DNA of 64,000 nt from NCBI RefSeq assembly GCF_900107245.1, contig NZ_FNPG01000017.1, forward strand, positions 1-64,000, in the 5' to 3' direction. Origin of the DNA: Lachnobacterium bovis DSM 14045 (GTDB taxonomy: Bacteria > Bacillota > Clostridia > Lachnospirales > Lachnospiraceae). Positions 53,633-63,420 of this stretch are shown here, one piece after another. Below the pieces are notes generated by a model, which did no database searches, was not told the DNA's origin, and saw only the letters and a program-made list of their open reading frames with translations. Made by a program: the position numbers and the translations under genes. Numbering within the stretch: position 1 is the stretch's first letter; the number at the start of each line of letters is the position of its first letter.

Positions 53633-54362
53633 TTATAGACCTCCGTTTAACGTTATTTTTACTTGGTTCTACCTTCACGCTCTCCGCGCCTTCAACATAT
53701 CCATCCCTCATAATTACTGTATAAAACGTCTTAAAAAAACACTTCAAATCTATAATAACTCCATATTTCAAATAATATTCACCATCTAATTTTGCCTTTT
53801 CTTTTGTTGACAATCTATCTCTTCCATTAACCTGTGCCCATCCTGTCAGCCCCGGTTTAATCTCATTTACATGATATTTGTCTCTTTCATTTATAAGATC
53901 ATATTGATTATATAGCGCTGGTCTTGGTCCAATCAGCGTCATATCTCCTTTTAAAATATTTACAAACTGTGGCAGCTCGTCTAAACTGCTCCCCCTTAAA
54001 AAATGACCAACTCTTGTAATATAATTATTAGATGTATTTAATTTATCTGTTGGTATATATTGCGGTGTTTCAATTCTCATAGTTCTAAATTTTAAAATGT
54101 AAAATTCTTTTTTGTTTTTTCCTATCCTCTTTTGTTTAAAAAAAGCTGGTCCTTTCGAATCTATTTTTATGCAACAAATAATTATTAAAAAAATTGGACA
54201 TAATAAAACAAGTGCCAAAAGTGAGAAAATAATATCTAAAATTCTTTTCATAATCAAATATGTCGTTTTTATATGTTTATCTAAATGATTTTCTAAATGT
54301 TCCTCTACATTCTCATCAATTCTTGGACTTACACTACTTCTTGTAATCACTTGTTTTACCAT
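53580..54362 (-). CDS. Undecaprenyl-phosphate sugar-1-phosphate transferase
   Basis: Monotopic phosphoglycosyltransferase (WcaJ/PglC fold) that starts the repeat unit on undecaprenyl phosphate. After a 38-residue N-terminal extension comes MKRILDIIFSLLALVLL (re-entrant helix), GPAFFKQKRIG, FRTM, RGSSLDELPQFVNILKGDM (catalytic Asp-Glu), GPRP and KPGLTGWAQVNGR. 260 residues, so it lacks the five-helix N-terminal domain of WbaP types. Ribosome site GAGGTG supports the 54362 ATG. Confidence 0.95.
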   Translation of the reverse strand: MVKQVITRSSVSPRIDENVEEHLENHLDKHIKTTYLIMKRILDIIFSLLALVLLCPIFLIIICCIKIDSKGPAFFKQKRIGKNKKEFYILKFRTMRIETPQYIPTDKLNTSNNYITRVGHFLRGSSLDELPQFVNILKGDMTLIGPRPALYNQYDLINERDKYHVNEIKPGLTGWAQVNGRDRLSTKEKAKLDGEYYLKYGVIIDLKCFFKTFYTVIMRDGYVEGAESVKVEPSKNNVKRRSINETSTNGVNSSIDDRAV

Positions 54363-54389
54363 ATCATCACACCTCGCCTATGCCAAAAA

Positions 54390-55091
54390 CTACTCTCCTT
54401 CTGCACCGTAATAATTGCCATAATACTTTCCATAGTATTTTCCATAATATTTATTACCTTCGAAAGTTACTTTATTTAGTACTACACCCAAAATATTACA
54501 TCCTGTTTTTTCAATTTGATTTTTTGCCTGTAAAATAAATTTATGACTAACTTTCCCCTGTTGTACAACAATTACTGCTGCATCACATTTTTTTGCAATA
54601 ACTGCTGCATCGATCACACTGCCGATAGGAGGAGCATCAACAATTACATAATCATAATGCTCTCTTAAAAATGCAACCAACTGTTCAAATCTTTTGCCAC
54701 TCAATAATTCTGATGGATTAGGTGGCACTAATCCCGAAAAAATAACGTGCAAGCCACCAATATTCGTTCTGAATAAAACTTCAGTAATTGACGCGCGTCC
54801 TGCAAGCAAATGTGTTAATCCCTTTACGTTGCCTTTTACATTATAACGTCCTGCTATAACTGATTTTCTAAGATCTGCATCTATAAAAGCAACATTTTTG
54901 CCTGCTTCTGTCAAAGTCACTGCAAGCCCCATAGCGACACTACTTTTTCCTTCGCCTGGTGTACAACTTGTAATTACAATTGTTTTATTTATATCACCAG
55001 CAAATTCTATATTAGTCCTTAATGTCTTATATGCTTCATTTGTTCTAAAATCTTTTTCATCCTTAACATATTCAATAGTTATCTCTCTCAT
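54390..55091 (-). CDS. CpsD/CapB-type tyrosine kinase
   Basis: Bacterial tyrosine kinase (BY-kinase), cytoplasmic. 233 residues. Walker A TSCTPGEGKSS, Walker A' VAFIDADLRKS, Walker B YVIVDAPP. The C-terminal tail is a tyrosine cluster of repeated GKYYG units, the autophosphorylation sites that govern capsule chain length. It overlaps the CpsC-like gene by 4 bases (ATGA); the two form one functional kinase. Confidence 0.95.
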   Translation of the reverse strand: MREITIEYVKDEKDFRTNEAYKTLRTNIEFAGDINKTIVITSCTPGEGKSSVAMGLAVTLTEAGKNVAFIDADLRKSVIAGRYNVKGNVKGLTHLLAGRASITEVLFRTNIGGLHVIFSGLVPPNPSELLSGKRFEQLVAFLREHYDYVIVDAPPIGSVIDAAVIAKKCDAAVIVVQQGKVSHKFILQAKNQIEKTGCNILGVVLNKVTFEGNKYYGKYYGKYYGNYYGAEGE

Positions 55092-55885
55092 GCTAAGCTC
55101 CCCTTTGTACCAAATTCATCATTTTTATTTCCCTTTTTCTTTTTATTTTTTTTCTTTTTTCTTTTTGATTCCTTTTCAATTTCCGCAAGCGGAATAGACG
55201 CAAGCACTGTTACGCCAATTAGGTTTTCTACATCCTCTGGTGTTTTTACTGTATCATCTAATTTATTAACGATTACTATTATTATTGATATAACAAAAAA
55301 TCCAACAACTCCACCTAAAATTGAGTTTTTTACAATATTAGGCGAAGAAGGTTTAGTTGGCAAACTTGCTTTTTCAACCGTATTTACAGCATCAATATTC
55401 ATAACATCTACAATTTGATTTGATACTTCTTTTCTTAGAGTATTAGCTAAATCTCTCGCTATTTGTGGATTATTATATGTTACTCTTATTTTCAAAATAC
55501 GAGTATTATCCGGTGTGTAAACCGATATTCTTTTCTTTAATTCGTCTGTTGTCATATTTGTAAGTCCAACATTTTCTATCGTTTTTTCGAGAACCGGACG
55601 TGATGTCACAAGCTCTGCATAATCACTTGTCAATTGGTTACCAGCTGTTAAATCTGAAGTTGTAACTGTATGTTGATCCTGTTTCGTCAAAACATACACA
55701 CCTGTTTCAGATGTATACTGTGGCTCTACAAAAAACTGTGTTGCAAAAAAAGCCGCAGTTGCAAAAATTATAACCATTGTAAGTACTAACAAAAAATGCG
55801 ACCATAAAATATAAAATATTTCCGCTATATCAATTGCATCTTCAACCTGATCATTTTGTATATTTGTATCATTACGACCACTCAC
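55088..55885 (-). CDS. Wzz/CpsC-type chain-length regulator
   Basis: 265 residues, membrane activator of the BY-kinase. Two membrane helices (about 28-50 and 188-210) flank an extracellular domain with the typical PTKPSSPN motif just before helix 2. The basic lysine-rich C-terminal tail would contact the kinase. The start is GTG at 55885 with GGAGG seven bases upstream. Confidence 0.92.
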   Translation of the reverse strand: MSGRNDTNIQNDQVEDAIDIAEIFYILWSHFLLVLTMVIIFATAAFFATQFFVEPQYTSETGVYVLTKQDQHTVTTSDLTAGNQLTSDYAELVTSRPVLEKTIENVGLTNMTTDELKKRISVYTPDNTRILKIRVTYNNPQIARDLANTLRKEVSNQIVDVMNIDAVNTVEKASLPTKPSSPNIVKNSILGGVVGFFVISIIIVIVNKLDDTVKTPEDVENLIGVTVLASIPLAEIEKESKRKKKKNKKKKGNKNDEFGTKGSLA

Positions 55886-55954
55886 GCTATCTCCTCCTCA
55901 GCAAACAAACATAATCTTTTTCACTATCTCTTTTCTAGTAGAATATTCTTTTTT

Positions 55955-56683
55955 CTATATTATTCTTTTTCCCTTCAATATCTTCAACTGATTTTCTACA
56001 AAAATGGCATTTGCATACTCATCACTTGTTTTTTTTGTCACATAAGATGCTGCTTTACTTAAACATGGTTTTCTTGTGTCTAAATCATGTGCATCTGTTG
56101 CTACTAAATCGACTAGCTCATCTTTTATTATTCTTTTCATAAACTTTTTATGTTCTCTATCGAACGGTGTAACTATCGTGTTAGCATTCATCTGTAAGAC
56201 AATTCCCATATCTTTTATATGTTCAACATTATCGATATTTTTGCGCAATACTTCGTAACGCTCTAGATGTGCCAAAATCACTTCATATCCATTTGCTTTA
56301 AGCTTTTGAAAAGCTCGCAACATGTCATCATAAGCAATCACAGGCGAAAATTCTACTAGAACATAATCCGTTTCATTTATTGTTCTTATCATCTGTGGTG
56401 AATCTTCTAGAATAGATGAATAATAATAGAACTCTCCTCCTAGATAAAGATGAATTTGTGGATATTTTTTTCTTATATCTTCTCTTAATTCATCAAATTT
56501 TTCCCATACTATTTCATTTGCCAACATAAAACGTGGTGCCCTTATATGTGGTGTTAAAACTAAACCAATTATCCCATCGTCTAATGCAATTTGGATCATT
56601 TTTTCAGACATTTCCAAATTTTTAGAGCCATCATCTACCCCATGTAAAATATGACAATGAATATCAATAAATCCTTCTAGCAT
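55955..56683 (-). CDS. CpsB/CapC-type tyrosine-protein phosphatase (PHP fold)
   Basis: Manganese-dependent phosphatase that dephosphorylates the BY-kinase tail. 242 residues. Metal ligands begin with FIDIHCHILHGVDDGS (H9, H11), then LTPHI, ILAHLERYE and ATDAHD. First gene of the capsule operon: phosphatase, Wzz, kinase, phosphoglycosyltransferase, as in other Gram-positive clusters. The region 56684-56875 upstream has no gene. Confidence 0.94.
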   Translation of the reverse strand: MLEGFIDIHCHILHGVDDGSKNLEMSEKMIQIALDDGIIGLVLTPHIRAPRFMLANEIVWEKFDELREDIRKKYPQIHLYLGGEFYYYSSILEDSPQMIRTINETDYVLVEFSPVIAYDDMLRAFQKLKANGYEVILAHLERYEVLRKNIDNVEHIKDMGIVLQMNANTIVTPFDREHKKFMKRIIKDELVDLVATDAHDLDTRKPCLSKAASYVTKKTSDEYANAIFVENQLKILKGKRII

Positions 56684-56875
56684 AACCTCTCTCCTTTATA
56701 TATCCTATAAAATTTATCGGAGATTTATACTATTTAATTAATTTTTTACTTTTTACAATTTAGATAAATTCTGGCTCTAAATTTTTAATTGTTTTTTATT
56801 ATTTTTTTAATTGTTTTTTATTTCTAAATTCTTTTCTTATTATTTTAGTCATTCTTTAGATATAATTTTCATCAT

Positions 56876-57859
56876 TTACTTAATTCTGCTCTTTGCTCCT
56901 TCTTTATCCACTTTTTCAAATGGAACAAATAAATATATCTGATTAGAGTTGTGTTCTAAATCCTTTATACTTTTTCCATTGCCTATAATTACAGCTGCTT
57001 GTATTACATCTTTTGCAATATTCTCAGCCGACTGTAAAACTGTAAATTGCATCTTTCCATCAACAATTGATTGACATGCTTCTACTGTTGCATCAACTCC
57101 AGTAACAGGAGTTTTCGAAAGATCATATCCATTTTTTTCTAAAGCTTCAACTGCGCCAAGCGCCATAAGATCATTATTTGCAAAAACACAATCTATCTTT
57201 TGCTTTGTATTTATCGCAATCTGAACATAATTTGAGGCTATATCCGTTTTCCAGTTAGCTGAATCCTCAAAAATGTAGTTTACTTTTACGTTCTTCTCTT
57301 GGAAATACTGCTTTATACCTAAAGTTCTATACTCTGTTACAATTCCGCTACTTCCTTTAAGAATAACAGCATTAATCTCACTTGGTTTCCCCAATTTCTC
57401 ATAAACATATTCTGCCTGCATTTTTCCTGCCTCTGAATCTCTTGAACCAACATAAATATATTTATCTTCTTTTAAAAATTTTTCATCTATCCTTTTATTA
57501 ATAAAAACAATAGGTACATCACCGGCAGCTATTTCAAGTTGACGTGCTGTATCAGCATCATATGCTTGACAAATAATAGCTTTATAGTTTTCATCTTTTG
57601 CTTTTTTGCAAGCTCTAACCTGATCAATTACCTGCTCACCTGTATCAACAAAATCTAAAGTAATTCCTTTATTTTTTGCTTCTTTTTCTATTTCTTCTTT
57701 CAACAAAGTAAGAAATGTATCTTGTTTAGACATAATCAACATATACTTTCCATTACTAGATGTACTTTCGCTTTTCCCAAATAGACTACATCCAGAAAGA
57801 TTCGACAATGCCAAAACTACGCATAATATTAAACTAAAAATCTTTTTACTAGTCTTCAT
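56876..57859 (-). CDS. Sugar-binding lipoprotein (LacI/ribose-binding type)
   Basis: Type I periplasmic binding protein of about 327 residues. Signal peptide with lipobox LSGC (Cys 24), then the two-lobe fold with IICQAYD, DVPIVFINKR, GVDATVEACQSI. Start at 57859 chosen for GGAGG six bases upstream. No ABC permease or ATPase genes accompany it. It lies 10 bases after the chemoreceptor stop codon, so it is co-transcribed with it and probably presents ligand to it. Confidence 0.92.
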   Translation of the reverse strand: MKTSKKIFSLILCVVLALSNLSGCSLFGKSESTSSNGKYMLIMSKQDTFLTLLKEEIEKEAKNKGITLDFVDTGEQVIDQVRACKKAKDENYKAIICQAYDADTARQLEIAAGDVPIVFINKRIDEKFLKEDKYIYVGSRDSEAGKMQAEYVYEKLGKPSEINAVILKGSSGIVTEYRTLGIKQYFQEKNVKVNYIFEDSANWKTDIASNYVQIAINTKQKIDCVFANNDLMALGAVEALEKNGYDLSKTPVTGVDATVEACQSIVDGKMQFTVLQSAENIAKDVIQAAVIIGNGKSIKDLEHNSNQIYLFVPFEKVDKEGAKSRIK

Positions 57860-57869
57860 AGTACACCTC

Positions 57870-59888
57870 CTAAATTTTAAACTTATTAACATATTCTGTT
57901 AAATTCTCAGAGGTTTTTGCTAGTTCTTCTGCATTTACCGCAACCTCTTGGCTACTTTCTGTAATATTATTTGCCTGCTTAACCATATTAGTAGAAGTAT
58001 CTAAGATTTCATCTGTACTAGCCGCCTGTTCTTCTGAAATTGCTGCTACATTAGTTGCAACCTCTTCAACCTTTTGAATATTTCTAATAACTTCATCTAT
58101 CATTGTATTTGAACTTTGAATATTTTCATAAATATTGCCAAAAGTCTTAACTGCACTATCAATTGACTTAGAGTTTTCATCAATTTGTTCTGCACTAACA
58201 TCTGCCTGATGTACTACTTTATCAATCAATTCTCTTATTTTTTCAATTAAATGAGCAATATTTTCTGCACTTTCAGAACTATTATTTGCTAAATTCCCAA
58301 TTTCACTTGCAACTACTGCAAAACCTTTTCCTGCTTCACCTGCGCGAGCCGCCTCTATTGACGCATTAAGTGATAAGAGATTTGTCTCTTCTGCAATTTC
58401 AGCAATAAATCCAACAATCTTTGTTATTTCTTCTGATGCTGTTCCAACATCGTTTATTGATTTTACTAATTCATTATTTGCAGCTTTTATATCAGACATA
58501 GCAACATTTAATCTTTCCATTTCTTCTCGACCATTTTTTGAAATCTCAACTGTATCCTTCATACTTTGATTTGCTTTATCTGAATTATCTCTTGTATCTG
58601 CTACAACCATTGCAAGTGTTGTTGCATTTTCAGCAATCTCATTTACTGCAACTGCAAGCTGATCAACTGTATTATTCAAATTCTTCATTGCTTCTGCCTG
58701 ATTCTGTGCTGCGTCATTCATAGCAATTGAAACTCTGCTACTATTTTCCGAATCGGAGCTTAGTTTTATAGCCTCTTTATTGATATTATTAATCATCTCT
58801 CTCATTACATCAATGAATATAGCAACTTTTTCACTCATCAATCCTATTTCATCGTTACTCTTACTTTCTACATTGACTGTAAAATCACCAGATGACATTT
58901 TAGTTACACTATCAGCAATTATAGAAATAGGTGCAATAACTTTACCAACTACTACTCTAATAAATATGATTATTACAATTGTTGCTACAATACCTACTAT
59001 AATTTGTATATTCATCATTCTATATGCATCTTTTAAGATAATGCCTTTGTCTATATACGATACCAATAGCCAATCAGTTCCAGATATTTCTCTACAACAA
59101 ACCAATTGGTTATTTATTGTAAACATAGAATAATCCTCAGAATCTATTTTTTTAGAAACATTAGAATATAATTCTTTATTCGAAGTCACTTCACCTAAAT
59201 TCTTTGAAACAATATCATTATCTTTATCTGCTAAAATAGTTTTTGTTTCTTTATCAACCAAGAAAGCATAAGCGCCATCCATTTTAACTTTCGAATTTAC
59301 AATAATGGATATTTTGTTTAAAGAAACATCTGAACCTATTACTTTAGTTTCACCGGAACCATCATCAATTATACCTGTTGCACTGATAATTGCTATTCCC
59401 TCTGCATTATTATATACTTCTCCATACCCCATATTTACACGGGTAATACCTTCCTTATACCACATTGTATCTTTTAATTTTTGACCGGCTTCTACTTTTT
59501 TTACTGAACTGTATACTTTTCCATCAGCAGTGTTCATATACATACCATTAGCTGAATCACTATTCATTCCTTTTGTTCCGTATATGATTTTTTTCATCAA
59601 TTCATCGTCTGGTTTTAAAGTCTCAATGATTTTTTTAACTGTTGAAAAATACTCTAGATTCTTTTTTAGCCAACTTTCAATATCATCACCTTGACTATCC
59701 ACAGAAGCCTCTAATTGCGATACTGCCATATTTGTCATGTTAATATTAGTTAAATATGCAGATATTGCAACCAAAATAATCAATGACAAACAAACTGTTG
59801 GCATAATCATTAATAATAATTTATTTTTTATTTTTTTTGTACGTTTATTCTTCTTTACTACTTTTTTATCATCTTTTTCACCTGACAT
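57870..59888 (-). CDS. Methyl-accepting chemotaxis protein
   Basis: 672 residues. Two membrane helices (about 27-48 and 290-310) flank an extracellular double-Cache-like domain. A HAMP domain ([20 protein letters not shown]) and a long coiled-coil signalling domain follow, with the conserved hairpin tip [20 protein letters not shown]. Feeds CheA/CheW to control flagellar rotation; implies a motile host. Its downstream partner is a sugar-binding lipoprotein. Confidence 0.96.
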   Translation of the reverse strand: MSGEKDDKKVVKKNKRTKKIKNKLLLMIMPTVCLSLIILVAISAYLTNINMTNMAVSQLEASVDSQGDDIESWLKKNLEYFSTVKKIIETLKPDDELMKKIIYGTKGMNSDSANGMYMNTADGKVYSSVKKVEAGQKLKDTMWYKEGITRVNMGYGEVYNNAEGIAIISATGIIDDGSGETKVIGSDVSLNKISIIVNSKVKMDGAYAFLVDKETKTILADKDNDIVSKNLGEVTSNKELYSNVSKKIDSEDYSMFTINNQLVCCREISGTDWLLVSYIDKGIILKDAYRMMNIQIIVGIVATIVIIIFIRVVVGKVIAPISIIADSVTKMSSGDFTVNVESKSNDEIGLMSEKVAIFIDVMREMINNINKEAIKLSSDSENSSRVSIAMNDAAQNQAEAMKNLNNTVDQLAVAVNEIAENATTLAMVVADTRDNSDKANQSMKDTVEISKNGREEMERLNVAMSDIKAANNELVKSINDVGTASEEITKIVGFIAEIAEETNLLSLNASIEAARAGEAGKGFAVVASEIGNLANNSSESAENIAHLIEKIRELIDKVVHQADVSAEQIDENSKSIDSAVKTFGNIYENIQSSNTMIDEVIRNIQKVEEVATNVAAISEEQAASTDEILDTSTNMVKQANNITESSQEVAVNAEELAKTSENLTEYVNKFKI

Positions 59889-59978
59889 TTATAGACCTCC
59901 TGATGTTTTTTCATAACTAAAGTTTTGTTTCCGTAAAATAAATTTCTTTAAATATACTGATTTCTATAAATAAAAAAC

Positions 59979-60013
59979 AAAGATGAGTGAGACAACATCC
60001 TTCACCCATCTTT
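59979..60013 (-). terminator. Terminator of the SPNTD surface-protein gene
   Basis: AAAGATGAGTGA (59979-59990) / TTCACCCATCTTT (60001-60013), near-perfect; located just after the stop codon of the gene at 60024, with T residues following on the minus strand. Confidence 0.65.
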
Positions 60014-60023
60014 TAATATTTTT

Positions 60024-60851
60024 TTACTGCTCTTTTTTATCTGAAAAAACTATTGTTATAGCAGAACACATTATAATAAGTGAAAGCAACCAAACTATTC
60101 CATAACCATCATCAGTATTAGGAGATTTTCCCTTTCCTTTTGCTCCTCCACTAGAAGAAACACTCCTCTTTACTACTCCTGATGAACCTGAAGAAGAAAC
60201 TGTTGTCTTCTTTGTGCTTGTTGAGCTACCCACACTGTTATTAGTGCTATTTCCTGTTTTTGTCGTGCTTTTTATTTTATTATCTGTATCAATTACACTC
60301 TCTGAGTTATTTGATTTTACTTCTACATCTTTTTCCGTTTTAGCTATTCCTGTACTCCTAATAAAAGAAGCTATTGTTCCTTCATAATCTGTAGCTGTTA
60401 TAAAAATAGGAGAAAAGCTATTAAAACTTGGTGAAATTGTACCATCTTTACTAACTTTAAGAATCTGTCGTGTCCAATATCCTTCTTTGCTATAATGAGA
60501 CACAATTACAATTTTATTGGCATAATCCATACCCAACTTAATTGTTATCTGTCCTTGTCCTTCCGCTGAAATATCCAATTTAAAACTATCTACAACCGCA
60601 ATATTTTGTTTTTCTAATCTATTATTTATATCTTCTGCTTCGCTTTCAAGTGCTTTAAGAGCTTCTAGATTCGTAATATCATTGACAATTTTATCAATCT
60701 TAACCCCGTCTTTTCCGATTACATTAGCATCATCAATTCCTCTCGCATCTTCTATGATTTTTGCTACCGCACTTCCTGCTGCGAAAACTGTTACATTCAT
60801 TGCAAAAACCAATATCGTAGCTAATACAACCTTTATTAACTTTTTCTTCAT
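60024..60851 (-). CDS. Secreted surface protein with SPNTD sorting signal
   Basis: 275 residues. Signal peptide (cleavage after about residue 24, TVFA-AG), a roughly 150-residue extracellular domain of unknown type, a Ser/Thr-rich linker (about 185-240), and a C-terminal cell-wall sorting signal: SPNTD (243-247), hydrophobic stretch, and KKEQ tail. SPNTD resembles the (S/P)PxTG motifs of clostridial class B sortases, and a class B sortase is encoded 1.5 kb away. TATAAT lies 45 bases upstream (60901-60896). Function of the folded domain unknown. Confidence 0.8.
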   Translation of the reverse strand: MKKKLIKVVLATILVFAMNVTVFAAGSAVAKIIEDARGIDDANVIGKDGVKIDKIVNDITNLEALKALESEAEDINNRLEKQNIAVVDSFKLDISAEGQGQITIKLGMDYANKIVIVSHYSKEGYWTRQILKVSKDGTISPSFNSFSPIFITATDYEGTIASFIRSTGIAKTEKDVEVKSNNSESVIDTDNKIKSTTKTGNSTNNSVGSSTSTKKTTVSSSGSSGVVKRSVSSSGGAKGKGKSPNTDDGYGIVWLLSLIIMCSAITIVFSDKKEQ

Positions 60852-61206
60852 GCTTCACCCTCCCTAGCTTGCTATAATTTCTGCTGTAACCCTAAATTAT
60901 ATCAAACATTTTCTGCTTTTTCATTTTGTTTTTTTATTTATTTTTTTGAATATGTTTCTAAAACTGTTTAAACCTTTTACGCCTTAATCATATTAACTCT
61001 TAAATTTTCATTAACTTATTTAATTGCGTTTTCTTAACAAATTCTAGTTATGTACAATTATTTTATCGAGTGATTTAATCCTTTTTTTACAACTACTTTT
61101 AACATTTTATAATTTTTAATAATTTATGGCAGAATCTTTATCACTAGGGTAAAATCTTTTTTCTATTTGTAACTATCTTATAAAAATCCTATAATTCTTT
61201 CTTTTT
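60852..61206. other. Gene-free AT-rich stretch upstream of the surface-protein gene
   Basis: 355 bases. It contains the GGAGGG ribosome site and a minus-strand TATAAT (60901-60896) for the surface-protein gene. I see no RNA gene, no clear -35 and no strong terminator for the LCP gene that ends at 61207. Confidence 0.5.
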
Positions 61207-62301
61207 TCATTTTACTTTTTTATAAAACACTTCCAATATCATTTCATATACCTTTTCTTTATCTAAAATATATTCATCAAATTCTGTTGTCGTTGGGCCT
61301 TGATATGTTCCAGGTAAAATCTTATATTCTTGCATTTTATAGCTTCCTGAAGCAAACAATGAACCTAAATAACTTACTTCTGATGTTGAAATATTTGATG
61401 CCATATTATTTTTTATTGAACCAATTATTCCTAACGCAGAAGTAGGATTTTCTTTAAATCGCTGCTGAATTGTGGAAAGTAATCCTTTTATATAATCTTT
61501 TTGTCTATTAATTCTTTGCATATTACTACCTACTACAGTTGTATCACGATATCTCAAGAATTTTTCAGCCTTAATTCCTGTCATTACAACTGTTGCACCT
61601 TTTTTATACGCTTTATCAATATATGTATACTCATCAGTCATTGTCACATTTACACCACCGATTCCATCATTTATAACTGGAATTGCGTCAAAATTAACGG
61701 CTGCATAATTGTTAATTGGAATTTTATACATAACATCTGAAACGACATTTAACATATCTTTACAACTTTTCTCTTTTCCATCACCATATGCGTACTGTAA
61801 ACAGATTTGACCGTTTATAACTTCTGATGCAGCACCATTTTTCGTTCTCGTTAAAATATCCGTCATAGTATCTCTTGGAATATTAATTGTATTAACCTCT
61901 TTTTTATCTGTATCTATTGAAATCACACAAATTACATCTGCTTGTCCAAATTCTCCAGGGACTTTACTTTTTTCAGCTATATCTCCTTTTGAATCTATGC
62001 CCATAATCAAAATATTAATAACGTTATCTTTTAATTTATACTTCACTCCATTAACTTTGATTGTATCATCTAAACCTTTTGAATTATTTGATTTATTTTG
62101 GGATTTTGCAATTAATTTTTGTCTTCCATTAGACATCATAAAAGCTACTGTCCCAACTCCACCTCCAACCAAAAGGACAAATACTGCTAACACGATTAAA
62201 AATACTTTTAATTTTCTATTTTTTTTATGATGATGATGTCTATGATGATCATGATGGCCATAGTGCCCATGATGACCGCTTTGTCTATATTTTCGATTCA
62301 T
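61207..62301 (-). CDS. LCP-family protein with polyhistidine N-terminus
   Basis: 364 residues. The cytoplasmic N-terminus carries 11 His within residues 10-25 (HHGHYGHHDHHRHHHH), then a basic stretch and one membrane helix (about 31-54). The extracellular LCP domain has ILIMGIDSKG, ADVICVISID, NTINIPRDTM, and RYRDTTVVGSNMQRINRQK. Start overlaps the sortase stop codon (TAATG), so the two are translationally coupled. Second LCP protein of the window. It could attach glycopolymer while the sortase attaches protein to the wall. Confidence 0.93.
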   Translation of the reverse strand: MNRKYRQSGHHGHYGHHDHHRHHHHKKNRKLKVFLIVLAVFVLLVGGGVGTVAFMMSNGRQKLIAKSQNKSNNSKGLDDTIKVNGVKYKLKDNVINILIMGIDSKGDIAEKSKVPGEFGQADVICVISIDTDKKEVNTINIPRDTMTDILTRTKNGAASEVINGQICLQYAYGDGKEKSCKDMLNVVSDVMYKIPINNYAAVNFDAIPVINDGIGGVNVTMTDEYTYIDKAYKKGATVVMTGIKAEKFLRYRDTTVVGSNMQRINRQKDYIKGLLSTIQQRFKENPTSALGIIGSIKNNMASNISTSEVSYLGSLFASGSYKMQEYKILPGTYQGPTTTEFDEYILDKEKVYEMILEVFYKKVK

Positions 62302-63107
62302 TAGTTATCGCCCTCCTCTTTCCACTTGTTTCCTTGTCCGTCGTCCTCTAAGTATGCTTGAACCACATATCTATAGTCAGGATTACCTATGCAAGTCGAT
62401 AAGGTAATTAGTCTTGAATTTTTATTTACATTTTGATTCTCTTCAATATTGTTTCCCATTTTTTTCTCTGAATAAATATATTGTATATATGTTTCAAACA
62501 CTGCTTTATCTTTAAAATCATCATATTTTTCTAAAATCAAATCATTATTTGTTACATATGCAGCAAAAATTCTGTATTTCATCTTATAATCTTTTGTATA
62601 AATGTAGATTTCTTTATTAGTGTCAAAAAAACTCTTATCCTCAAATTTATGCAAAGTTGCAAACATAGATTTGTCCTTCATATTATGTCCATAAATTACT
62701 GTATTTGGATCTGTAAAATCTGGCGAATTTCTTTTTTGTGTATATATACATCCTGGATAGCCACTGGAATGATCTACATTATGCTCTAGATAATAATCCT
62801 CTGGTAAACCATCTGAACTTCTTAAAATAGGATAATCTACATTTGTGTTAGGAATTTTAATCCACGCATATATATCTGGATTTATCTTATATAATTCATC
62901 AAAATTAATGTCTGTTTGTTTTGGATATTCTTTTTTTTCTGACTTTTTTTTCTTTTCAACCTTATGCACACTATACGCTTTTTTCTTTATATCTTCGTAC
63001 TTGTTTGTTTTCATTTTAATAGAAGCAATATACGCTCCTATACTCACAATACAAATAGCAATCACAACACCTAAAAAAACTTTTATTCCTATTTTTGTTT
63101 CTTTCAC
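62301..63107 (-). CDS. srtB: Class B sortase
   Basis: Membrane transpeptidase that links surface proteins to peptidoglycan. N-terminal membrane anchor, then the sortase barrel with WIKIPNTNVDYPIL, catalytic His in YGHNMKD, catalytic Cys in TLSTCIGN, and Arg in DYRYVVQ. Spacing and sequence fit class B. I favour GTG at 63107 (AAAGGGTG upstream, about 268 residues); the frame extends to an ATG at 63149 with a poor ribosome site. Operon with the polyhistidine LCP gene; likely substrate is the SPNTD protein at 60024. Confidence 0.92.
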   Translation of the reverse strand: MKETKIGIKVFLGVVIAICIVSIGAYIASIKMKTNKYEDIKKKAYSVHKVEKKKKSEKKEYPKQTDINFDELYKINPDIYAWIKIPNTNVDYPILRSSDGLPEDYYLEHNVDHSSGYPGCIYTQKRNSPDFTDPNTVIYGHNMKDKSMFATLHKFEDKSFFDTNKEIYIYTKDYKMKYRIFAAYVTNNDLILEKYDDFKDKAVFETYIQYIYSEKKMGNNIEENQNVNKNSRLITLSTCIGNPDYRYVVQAYLEDDGQGNKWKEEGDN

Positions 63108-63324
63108 AACAAATTTCACCCTTTCTATTATCATGTAAACACTTTTCATTTATTTTTTTCACCACATTATTTTTACTTATTACTGTTGCGTATAATATAT
63201 TTAAATATAACGCATCATAATTTATTTCGTCTTTTTTTATATTTTATTTAGAAATTTTAGAATCCTATAAGAAATGCTTTAGAATTAATATTCTTTAAAA
63301 TAAATAATCTTTAAAATAAAAAAA

Positions 63325-63370
63325 AATCTACAACTCTCTCTAATATACTTCTTAGAAAAAGTTGTAGATT
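63325..63370 (-). terminator. Terminator of the Ser/Asp-rich protein gene
   Basis: Perfect 11-bp repeat AATCTACAACT (63325-63335) / AGTTGTAGATT (63360-63370); minus strand continues into a run of T. Confidence 0.75.
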
Positions 63371-63420
63371 ATAAATATTTAACTTCTTATGTATTAAATT
63401 CTATAGTCAATTCTAAAAAA

